Shown here: piece by piece, positions 25,033 through 32,026 of the stretch
Numbering within the stretch: position 1 is the first letter of the stretch
Layout: every line of letters starts with the position of its first letter
Origin: Flavobacteriales bacterium
GTDB lineage: Bacteria > Bacteroidota > Bacteroidia > Flavobacteriales_G > Salibacteraceae
NCBI GenBank assembly: GCA_013204105.1
Contig: JABMOM010000032.1
Span: forward strand, 244,415-308,414
Direction of reading: 5' to 3'
DNA: 64,000 nt
The notes under the pieces: generated by a model
Database searches by the model: none
Seen by the model: the letters and a program-made list of their open reading frames with translations, nothing else
What the model was told of the DNA's origin: nothing
Made by a program: the position numbers and the translations under genes

Positions 25033-26840
25033 AAAAGTTCTTCGAAATACTCCGATACCTTTCTCCGTACAAGGGACGTATTGCGTTGAACCTGTCCTTC
25101 AACCTGCTCAACGCGGCTTTTTCCGTTGTCTCTTTTTCTGCCATCGTCCCCTTCCTGAAGATCCTGTTCGATAGCCAAGAAGATCGTGTTTCGGATGATC
25201 CGGCAATGGGCAATGGAATGTTGGATAAATTGAACCATTCCTTCGAGGTAATTATTCGAGAAGAGGGACCGAAAGAGGCCTTGTTCGTTTTTAGCTTGCT
25301 GATCGTCGCCCTGTTTTTATTGAGAAATATCTTCCGCTATCTGGCCCAGCATCAAATGGCATTTTTGAGGAATGTCGCGGTGCGCGATATACGGCGTGAG
25401 ATCTACCACAAACTTTTGGTGTTGCCGATGGCCTACTATACGGATGAGCGCAAGGGTCAAATCATGGCGCGCTTTACCAACGATGTGAGCGAAGTAGAAT
25501 GGTCCGTGATGGGCGCCTTGGAAGCCCTCTTTAGGCAGCCGGTCATGATCCTCATCTTCTTGATCACCCTGCTGGGGATCAGTTGGCAGCTGACCATCTT
25601 TGTGTTGATTGTGCTTCCAGTCAGCGGTTTTATCATCGGACGAATCGGAAAATCACTGAAACGCACTGCGAAAAAGGGACAGAATGAATTAGGTGAAGTG
25701 GTTACTTCTTTGGAGGAGACTGTTGGTGGCATTCGGATCGTAAAAGGCTTCACGGCGGAGAAAATTTTCGCTCGGCATTTCAATAAGGTCAACGACAAGC
25801 ACTTTGGATTGATGGTGCGTTTGTTCCGGAAGCAATACCTCACTTCGCCTATTGGTGAGACCCTTTCGGCCATCACCATCGCTATGATTCTTTGGTTCGG
25901 AGGAAATCTCGTGCTTGAAGGGGATGTGTTGAATGGAGAGTTCTTCATTTTGTATGTGGTCATTTTCTCGCAAATGATCTCTCCTGCACGTGCGCTTTCA
26001 GAATCATTTGTGCGTGTTCAACGCGGACTCTCCGCCAGCGAGCGGATCGACCAAGTCCTGAAAGCCGATGAACAGATTTTAGAGGCTCCAGGGGCGAAAT
26101 CGATTAAAGGCTTCAAGAAATCCATCGCGTTCAAAAACGTAACCTTCGACTATGGTGGAGAGGCGGTCTTAAAGAACATCAATTTAGAGGTGCAGCAAGG
26201 GGAGTCAATTGCGCTGGTCGGACCATCGGGTGGAGGGAAGTCTACCTTGGTCGACTTGATGCCTAGGTTTTACGATGTCATCGATGGCAGCATCGAGATC
26301 GATGGTCAAGACATCAGGGATTTTAAGGTATATGAACTCAGGGGTTTATTTGGAATCGTTTCTCAGCAGAGTATTCTCTTCAACGACAGCATTCGAAACA
26401 ACCTTTTGATCGGCAACGAAGACGCCGATGAAAAACAGTTGATTGACGCACTTCATACGGCCAACGCGCACGGTTTTGTGATATCCCTTCCAGAGGGCTT
26501 GGATGCCAATGTCGGTGAGGCGGGAAATCGACTTTCGGGCGGGCAAAAGCAACGCCTCAGCATCGCAAGAGCGATTTTAAATGACCCGCCCGTCATGATC
26601 TTTGATGAGGCCACTTCTGCACTGGATACCGAGAGCGAACGATTGGTGCAAAGTGCGCTCGATCGGCTGATGAAAGGACGCACGAGCTTCATCATTGCAC
26701 ACCGATTAAGTACGGTTCAACACGTAGATAGGATCGTGGTAATCGACAAAGGTGAGATTGTTGAGACAGGATCTCACAGCGAGTTGATGGAACTTGGAGG
26801 TCTCTATCAACGTCTGGTGGAGTTACAGGACCTGTCTTAG
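25029..26840 (+). CDS. MsbA-type ABC exporter (fused permease-ATPase)
   Basis: A 603-residue half-transporter. Residues about 15-320 form six membrane helices with the exporter coupling helices. Residues about 365-600 form the ATPase with Walker A GPSGGGKST (about 398-406), signature LSGGQKQRL (about 501), and Walker B PPVMIFDEATSALD (about 521-530). It probably exports a lipid or lipophilic compound as a homodimer, MsbA being the best-known relative. The start is GTG at 25029, overlapping the purB stop. Confidence 0.93.
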   Translation: MKKFFEILRYLSPYKGRIALNLSFNLLNAAFSVVSFSAIVPFLKILFDSQEDRVSDDPAMGNGMLDKLNHSFEVIIREEGPKEALFVFSLLIVALFLLRNIFRYLAQHQMAFLRNVAVRDIRREIYHKLLVLPMAYYTDERKGQIMARFTNDVSEVEWSVMGALEALFRQPVMILIFLITLLGISWQLTIFVLIVLPVSGFIIGRIGKSLKRTAKKGQNELGEVVTSLEETVGGIRIVKGFTAEKIFARHFNKVNDKHFGLMVRLFRKQYLTSPIGETLSAITIAMILWFGGNLVLEGDVLNGEFFILYVVIFSQMISPARALSESFVRVQRGLSASERIDQVLKADEQILEAPGAKSIKGFKKSIAFKNVTFDYGGEAVLKNINLEVQQGESIALVGPSGGGKSTLVDLMPRFYDVIDGSIEIDGQDIRDFKVYELRGLFGIVSQQSILFNDSIRNNLLIGNEDADEKQLIDALHTANAHGFVISLPEGLDANVGEAGNRLSGGQKQRLSIARAILNDPPVMIFDEATSALDTESERLVQSALDRLMKGRTSFIIAHRLSTVQHVDRIVVIDKGEIVETGSHSELMELGGLYQRLVELQDLS

Positions 26841-26860
26841 GACCTCTGAGCGAATACAGG

Positions 26861-26868
26861 TACATTTA
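26861..26868 (+). promoter_or_regulatory. -7-like element TACATTTA of the glycosyltransferase gene
   Basis: Seven of eight positions match TAnnTTTG. Its last base is 6 bases before the ATG at 26874, another short-leader arrangement. Confidence 0.35.
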
Positions 26869-26873
26869 TCTAA

Positions 26874-27791
26874 ATGAAAATCTCCGCTTTTTCTATGTGT
26901 CGGAATGCCGAAAAACTCTACTATCCTGTAGAGCAATGCGTTCGTTCGGTGCTTCCGTTGGTGGATGAGTTCATCATGGTGATCGGCGACGGTGATGCTG
27001 ACGATCGTACTCGAGAAGCGTTAGAATCCATCGGGTCATCCAAGCTTAGACTGATCGATTCCAAATGGGATTTGAACGGTTTTCCGAACGGAACGGTGCA
27101 CGCCCAACAAACCGACCTTGCGAAGTCACATTGCACGGGCGATTGGTTGCTCTACTTACAAGCCGATGAGGTCTTGCACGAAGAAGATCTGTCGAAGGTG
27201 AAGGCGCTAGCAGCACACTACCTGGATAATGCTCGAGTTGAAGGCTTCCTTTTTCAATACTTGCATTTTTGGGGAGATTATAAACACACAATCGCTTCTC
27301 ACGGGTGGTATCCAAAAGAGATACGCATGATTCGGAATCGTCCAGATATTCACTCCTGGGAAAGCGCACAGTCTTTTCGTTCCATTCCTGGATTTGATGG
27401 ACGTAGCTACCGAAAGAAGGAGGGGAGTAGAAAGATCGATGTGATCGAGACGGACATCCGCGTTTTTCACTATGGCTGGGTGCGCCCACCTGAAGCTATG
27501 ACGGAGAAGATGAATCGTCTGGACCGCATCCATTCACATGACACAAACCGGTACGAAGGGCGGTTCGACTATGGTGATATTCGCGTGTGTGACTTCTTCG
27601 GAGGATCGCACCCTGCGGTTATGGGGGAACGCTTGACCGCTCTTGATTGGGATGTGAAGAATTCCACCGCAACGAAAAGGCCAAAGCACAAACACGAGCG
27701 CTGGAAGAACCAAGTCATGACATGGGTAGAACGAAATCTATTGAGCGGTCGGCAATTGTTTGCCTTTCAGAATTACAACAAGATCAATTAG
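26874..27791 (+). CDS. Glycosyltransferase family 2 protein
   Basis: A 305-residue cytoplasmic protein with the GT-A fold start SAFSMCRNAEKLYYPVEQCVRSVLPLVDEF, the nucleotide-binding DGDADDRTREAL, and GDWLLYLQADEVL, whose Ala-Asp-Glu is the likely metal-binding position. It should transfer a sugar from a nucleotide donor onto an envelope glycan or lipid; donor and acceptor are unknown. The C-terminal third (RVFHYGWVRPPEAM) is found in related Bacteroidota enzymes. Its stop codon overlaps the stop of the convergent small gene at 27788. Confidence 0.88.
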   Translation: MKISAFSMCRNAEKLYYPVEQCVRSVLPLVDEFIMVIGDGDADDRTREALESIGSSKLRLIDSKWDLNGFPNGTVHAQQTDLAKSHCTGDWLLYLQADEVLHEEDLSKVKALAAHYLDNARVEGFLFQYLHFWGDYKHTIASHGWYPKEIRMIRNRPDIHSWESAQSFRSIPGFDGRSYRKKEGSRKIDVIETDIRVFHYGWVRPPEAMTEKMNRLDRIHSHDTNRYEGRFDYGDIRVCDFFGGSHPAVMGERLTALDWDVKNSTATKRPKHKHERWKNQVMTWVERNLLSGRQLFAFQNYNKIN

Positions 27792-27943
27792 TGCTTCGGG
27801 CAGCCTTTGCAGGCTTTCTTGCCCTTCTTTTTGAACTTGCCGCAGCAGGTTTTCTTACATTCCATCGGTAGGATGGAATTGTCATAGAACTGAACCGCAA
27901 TGCAGGGCGGAAGTGATGCTATGGCAGGTGAGATGGTGTGCAT
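27788..27943 (-). CDS. 51-residue Cys/Lys-rich small protein
   Basis: The ATG at 27943 opens a 51-codon frame ending at 27788. The N-terminal half is unremarkable; the C-terminal half, from MECKKTCCGKF to KKACKGCPKH, is very basic and has five Cys in 23 residues (Cys29, 33, 34, 44, 47). Short CC-GK-KKGK-CK-CP tails recur in Bacteroidota small proteins, but I know no function. A metal- or redox-linked role is suggested by the Cys and by the perfect palindromic operator over its promoter. It is too short for most gene callers. A shorter start at Met27 (27865) is possible. Confidence 0.7.
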   Translation of the reverse strand: MHTISPAIASLPPCIAVQFYDNSILPMECKKTCCGKFKKKGKKACKGCPKH

Positions 27944-27946
27944 TCC

Positions 27947-27974
27947 TTGTTTAGAATAATTCTAAACAAAAGTA
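27947..27974 (-). promoter_or_regulatory. 23-bp perfect palindrome over the promoter of the Cys-rich gene
   Basis: The arm TTGTTTAGAAT (27947-27957), a central A, and its exact inverse complement (27959-27969) form an 11-1-11 palindrome. It contains TTAGAAT-A-ATTCTAA, the 7-1-7 layout of Fur/PerR-type operators. The -7 element TACTTTTG (27974-27967, minus strand) overlaps its edge and the predicted start (about 27963) lies inside it, which is a repressor arrangement. Confidence 0.7.
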
Positions 27975-28040
27975 AGCGCCCTGCTCAATACTAGTCACAC
28001 AGGTGTCAAAAAGTTTTGTGACTTATGTCAACAATTGCGG

Positions 28041-29051
28041 CTAATCCAATCCACAACCACCCACTGGAATTGTGTCAGGCACAATCACTGCAGTTGCTGA
28101 GATACCCCCGCAGATGAAATAACCAAAAGCGTCTTTGCCGGTCGACACGTTTTTGACGTTGCCTCTTATGGGCGCGGGAGGTGTGTCAAAAGGACCACCG
28201 ACAAATGCGGTTTGATTTCGGAAGGAATTAATGTAGTTAGAGTAACCCTCGCTGGTACTCATTTGGAATACGATCAATGTGTCACTCAACTCGAGGGAAT
28301 TTCCGTAAATGTCGAACTGCAGTAGGCATATACCGTCCACGTCCGAATCATCGAACGTTGCAATGAATACAGGGTCACTGACAAATTCATTGTTCAAATA
28401 AAACATCCAGCGATAGTGATCCCCGCGACCAATGGCCTCGTAGGTATTGATGCCAACATAGTATTGGCAGGAGTCACCGATAAAGTTTGGCCTATACGTG
28501 ACATTGGGTAAATCAGGGAGAACGATCAGCGGCGGGATGGCCTTGTATATTTCTGGCGTGGTCTCATAAAAGGCGTCCATGGCGTCGATTTCCAAGTGAT
28601 AGGAAGCTCCTACTTCAGGAAGGTGGGTAATGGGATAGGTGCCTGCTTCATTCGGAGCTTCAACTAAGGTTTCGACCAATGCACCATTTTTCATGAGCCG
28701 GACAATGGCGTTGCTTACACGTGGCGTTGCTCCTTCTTCAAAGTAATTGGCGGTGCTCGTCAGTTGTACCTTGTTGTACGGGAAGTAATCGGTCTGGGCT
28801 TCGATGCTGTCGATGTTTAAAAACGCATCGGTGATGTCCGTTGTCAGTTTGATTTGGTCCTTGGTCAGCGCAAAGCCGCTGCCACAATCAAAGCCTTCTT
28901 CTGGTATGAGGTAGTCGCGCTGGGTCATATAGCCTTCTACAACTAGCTCAGGCACATTGTCCTCGAGGTCCAGTTCGATGGGTTCTTGGCATGCAGTCAT
29001 CCAAAGCGAGCAAGCCATCACTGCGCATCCTTTTATGATTGATTTTACCAT
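28041..29051 (-). CDS. DUF4249 lipoprotein partnered with the TonB receptor
   Basis: A 336-residue outer-membrane lipoprotein, with signal CAVMACSLWMTAC and the mature start QEPIELDLEDNVPELVVEGYMT that is characteristic of DUF4249. The family is Bacteroidota-specific, usually follows a TonB-dependent receptor, and probably acts as its surface substrate-binding partner, by analogy with SusD. It starts 3 bases after the receptor's stop. Seven Cys residues, including the lipid-attachment Cys, are visible. The imported compound is unknown. Confidence 0.9.
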   Translation of the reverse strand: MVKSIIKGCAVMACSLWMTACQEPIELDLEDNVPELVVEGYMTQRDYLIPEEGFDCGSGFALTKDQIKLTTDITDAFLNIDSIEAQTDYFPYNKVQLTSTANYFEEGATPRVSNAIVRLMKNGALVETLVEAPNEAGTYPITHLPEVGASYHLEIDAMDAFYETTPEIYKAIPPLIVLPDLPNVTYRPNFIGDSCQYYVGINTYEAIGRGDHYRWMFYLNNEFVSDPVFIATFDDSDVDGICLLQFDIYGNSLELSDTLIVFQMSTSEGYSNYINSFRNQTAFVGGPFDTPPAPIRGNVKNVSTGKDAFGYFICGGISATAVIVPDTIPVGGCGLD

Positions 29052-29054
29052 GGT

Positions 29055-31406
29055 CTAAAAGCTGAAATTAAGCGTGACATAAGGAATGATCGTTGCGTAG
29101 ATCGAAAGTTGAATCGCCTGTGTACGGCCGGGGCTGTCCGGATCTTCTTGGAAGAAAATCGAGTAGGGATTCTTGCGAGCGTAGAGATTGTATGCACCAA
29201 AGGCTAAGTCCAATGTGGCCTTCCGCTTTTCCGGGTCAAGCAGGGCAACGTAAGCCGATAAGTCCAATCGATGATAGGCAGGAGTTCTAGCGCCATTACG
29301 ATTGGTGTACAACGGAGCGGTTACCCCTCCGAATTGAAAACGTCCATCGGGATAGGTGATCGGTCGGCCTGTCATGTAAGCGAAATTGGAAGACACGTTG
29401 ATCCTCTTTGTAATGTCATAACTCAGCACGACGCTGATATCGTGGGTCTTGTCCCAATTGGCTGGATAGGCCTCTCCATTGTTGATCTGTTCCACTTCAC
29501 GCTCCACCCTTGAGAGGGTATAGCTGATCCAACCTGTGAGTTTTCCGCGCTTCTTTTTGATTTGAACCTCAAGACCATAGGCGCGTCCACGTCCAGTATA
29601 GAGTTCGGTTTCCAAGGTGTTGTTCAACAAAAGTTCCGCCTCGTCCTTATAGTCGACAAGGTTTTGGAAATGCTTATAATATACCTCTGTGGAGCTTTCG
29701 TAGCGGTTGTCCAAAAAGTTCCTGAAGTAGCCCAATCCTACCTGATCCGCAATGGCAGGCTTGATGTATTTGCCAGACGGCATATAGATGTCGACCGGAG
29801 TAGCAGCGGTGGTGTTTGAAATCAAATGGATGTATTGACGCATCCGGTTGTAACTCGCCTTCACCGAAGACAGCTCATTGATCTGATAGTTTGCAGAGAA
29901 GCGCGGCTCTGGACCGTGGTAATATTTTACGATTTCGCCCGTGCCGAATAGCGTAGAGTCCACAATAGGATTTCCGACGGGTTGATCGTTGTCGTAGTCA
30001 TAGATCGTACCCTCTCCAAGTTGAGCGAATGCGCTGTACCTTATGCCATACGTCAGGGTTAGGCGAGGGCTGATTTTATGCTCGTTGCTGAAGTAAAGGG
30101 CGGTTTCAAAGGCGGGGATTGGAGGAACCTCAAACGAAAATTCTTGTATCTCATCTCCCACTTCAAAACTCGCGTCGGCCTTTCCGGGTGAAAAGTCGTA
30201 GAGGATGCTGTGCCACCCGAATTCAATTTTATTCTCCGGGTTTAAGAAGTAGGTGAAATCTGCTTTCGCACTGTAGTTGCGAATGCTAGCCCTCCAGTCG
30301 AATCCTTGTCCTCCAAAGTCTGCTCCGAGGTTATAAGTGTAATCGCTGAACACGCCTGTAAAATTTGCGAAGATCCGTTCTGAGAAAAGGTGGTTCCACC
30401 GCAGCGAAAAGGTTTTGTTGCCCCAGCGCGTGCTGAATAAATCGGTCAAATTGAAAACGTCATCACCGAAATATCCGCTCACATAAACGCGGTTCTTTTC
30501 GTTAATGGTCCAATTGATTTTTCCATTCAGATCATAGAAATATAAGCGGCTGTCGTTGATCGCATCGTTGTTTGCCAAGGGAAAGAAGATGTCGAAATAG
30601 CTCCGCCGTCCCGATACAATGAAGGATACTTTATCCTTGAGGATGGGCCCTTCAATGGTCAGTCGACTGAAGAGCAGACCCAGCCCGCCACTTGCGCTGA
30701 AGTGTTTGCTGTTGCCCTCTTTTTGCCGAATATCAAGGACAGAAGAGAGTCGGCCGCCATATTTGGCAGGAATGCCTCCTTTGTAAAGCTTCGTATCCTT
30801 GATTGCATCTGCATTGAAAATTGAGAAGAATCCAAACAAGTGCGACGAGCTGAACAATGGACTTTCATCCAAAAGAATCAGGTTTTGATCAATGTTTCCT
30901 CCTCGCACGTTGAAGCCAGTTGCACCTTCTCCTACTGTGGTTACACCGGGTAATAACTGTATCGAACGGATGATGTCTGCTTCACCTAGCAGCTGGGGAA
31001 TCTTCTTGACCTGCTGCATGTCGAGCTTCTCAACGCTCATCTCAACGCTGGTCAGTGCCTCGTCCTCTCGCTCCCCAGTGATGACCACTTCGTTTAGCAA
31101 TTGCTGTCCAAAGCTCAATTCGACATTGCGCGTTGCGTTCTTTGTGAAATCAATTTGTTCAGAGACCGTGGTGTATCCAATGAAGCTCCACTCAATGGTG
31201 TAGGTGCCCGGAGTAAGCGTTAACGAATAGAATCCGTATTCGTTTGAAGAAGTTCCTTGGCTAAGCTCTTTGACCAACACGGTGGATCCGATCATGCCTT
31301 CGCCCGTATCACCGTCTTTCACGTACCCAGATAGGGTCACCTTGTCCTGAGCAAAACTTGCTAGGCAAATGAAGAGGAGAACTGCGGTGGCAACGTGTTT
31401 CATCAA
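29055..31406 (-). CDS. TonB-dependent outer-membrane receptor with carboxypeptidase-like N-terminal domain
   Basis: A 783-residue receptor. A signal peptide (about 1-20) is followed by a CarboxypepD_reg-like domain (about 23-105), a plug (about 120-230; GFNVRGGNIDQNLILLDESPL), and a 22-strand barrel ending in the aromatic C-terminus IPYVTLNFSF. It imports an unknown substrate with energy from TonB-ExbBD. It forms an operon with the DUF4249 gene. Its promoter (TACATTTG, 31424-31431) overlaps a perfect inverted repeat, and it is divergent from the MarR-fad operon. Confidence 0.93.
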   Translation of the reverse strand: MMKHVATAVLLFICLASFAQDKVTLSGYVKDGDTGEGMIGSTVLVKELSQGTSSNEYGFYSLTLTPGTYTIEWSFIGYTTVSEQIDFTKNATRNVELSFGQQLLNEVVITGEREDEALTSVEMSVEKLDMQQVKKIPQLLGEADIIRSIQLLPGVTTVGEGATGFNVRGGNIDQNLILLDESPLFSSSHLFGFFSIFNADAIKDTKLYKGGIPAKYGGRLSSVLDIRQKEGNSKHFSASGGLGLLFSRLTIEGPILKDKVSFIVSGRRSYFDIFFPLANNDAINDSRLYFYDLNGKINWTINEKNRVYVSGYFGDDVFNLTDLFSTRWGNKTFSLRWNHLFSERIFANFTGVFSDYTYNLGADFGGQGFDWRASIRNYSAKADFTYFLNPENKIEFGWHSILYDFSPGKADASFEVGDEIQEFSFEVPPIPAFETALYFSNEHKISPRLTLTYGIRYSAFAQLGEGTIYDYDNDQPVGNPIVDSTLFGTGEIVKYYHGPEPRFSANYQINELSSVKASYNRMRQYIHLISNTTAATPVDIYMPSGKYIKPAIADQVGLGYFRNFLDNRYESSTEVYYKHFQNLVDYKDEAELLLNNTLETELYTGRGRAYGLEVQIKKKRGKLTGWISYTLSRVEREVEQINNGEAYPANWDKTHDISVVLSYDITKRINVSSNFAYMTGRPITYPDGRFQFGGVTAPLYTNRNGARTPAYHRLDLSAYVALLDPEKRKATLDLAFGAYNLYARKNPYSIFFQEDPDSPGRTQAIQLSIYATIIPYVTLNFSF

Positions 31407-31420
31407 TCCTTATTTATCGG

Positions 31421-31444
31421 GCGCAAATGTACTGGGCTTTGCGC
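31421..31444 (-). promoter_or_regulatory. GCGCAAA-N10-TTTGCGC repeat over the TonB receptor promoter
   Basis: GCGCAAA (31421-31427) and TTTGCGC (31438-31444) form a perfect 7-10-7 inverted repeat. It contains the -7 element TACATTTG (31431-31424), so a bound protein would block the promoter. Start predicted near 31420, 14 bases before the ATG. Confidence 0.5.
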
Positions 31445-31544
31445 TGTCCATCATATAGAATGGATAAACGGGCGGATTGTTTATAGGAGCGGTTGGTTAT
31501 CTGCAAAGCTCTTCATCCGACCATCGGTTATGCGCACATGATAT

Positions 31545-31569
31545 TTATGCAAATACTATGCATGCATAA
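31545..31569 (+). promoter_or_regulatory. TTATGCA-N11-TGCATAA operator candidate of the MarR-fad operon
   Basis: TTATGCA (31545-31551) and TGCATAA (31563-31569) form an inverted repeat, with the 10-base palindrome ATGCATGCAT (31558-31567) overlapping its right arm. A -7-like TATATTCG (31580-31587) follows and predicts a start near 31591, so the repeat is centred near -34. This is a plausible autoregulatory MarR site. Confidence 0.5.
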
Positions 31570-31597
31570 TAAATATTTTTATATTCGTTTTCAGACG

Positions 31598-32026
31598 ATG
31601 AAGCCAGAAGAGACCATAGACTTTCATATACGCTGGGCGTGGCTGCGGATCGCTAAGATGTACAATCAAGAAGCGACTCAGCACGGCATGACCCAATCGA
31701 TTGGATTTGTCTTGCTCAACATCGACCCAAAGAGTGGAACACCCTCCACCCAACTCGGTCCGCTGATGGGCATGGAGCCTACCAGTTTGAGTCGGACCTT
31801 AAAGTCAATGGATGAGCGCGGCCTGATTGAGCGTGAACAAGATGAAATCGACAAGCGCGTCGTGCGCGTCAAGCTCACACCGGAAGGCAAGCGTCTGAGA
31901 AACATCTCAAGAAAAACGGTCGTAAGTTTTAATGAGCGTTTACTAGAAGATGTCGACGAAAAAAAATTAGAACACTTCAAGGAGGTCATGCAGATCATCC
32001 ATGAACACACGCAGAAAGAAGTATGA
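31598..32026 (+). CDS. MarR-family regulator of the fad operon
   Basis: A 142-residue winged-helix regulator. Its start is the ATG at 31598, because the upstream in-frame codons (from 31493) run through the operator and -7 element. The helix-turn-helix and wing are recognisable in LGPLMGMEPTSLSRTLKSMDERGLIERE and DEIDKRVVRVKLTPEGK. It overlaps the fadN ATG by 4 bases. By position it probably controls the beta-oxidation genes, taking the role that FadR has in Bacillus; its ligand would likely be an acyl-CoA, which is inference. Confidence 0.92.
   Translation: MKPEETIDFHIRWAWLRIAKMYNQEATQHGMTQSIGFVLLNIDPKSGTPSTQLGPLMGMEPTSLSRTLKSMDERGLIEREQDEIDKRVVRVKLTPEGKRLRNISRKTVVSFNERLLEDVDEKKLEHFKEVMQIIHEHTQKEV

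Noticed and set aside
31493..31597. A longer start for the MarR regulator.
   Set aside because: The extension runs through the inverted repeat and the -7 element, so it would not be transcribed.
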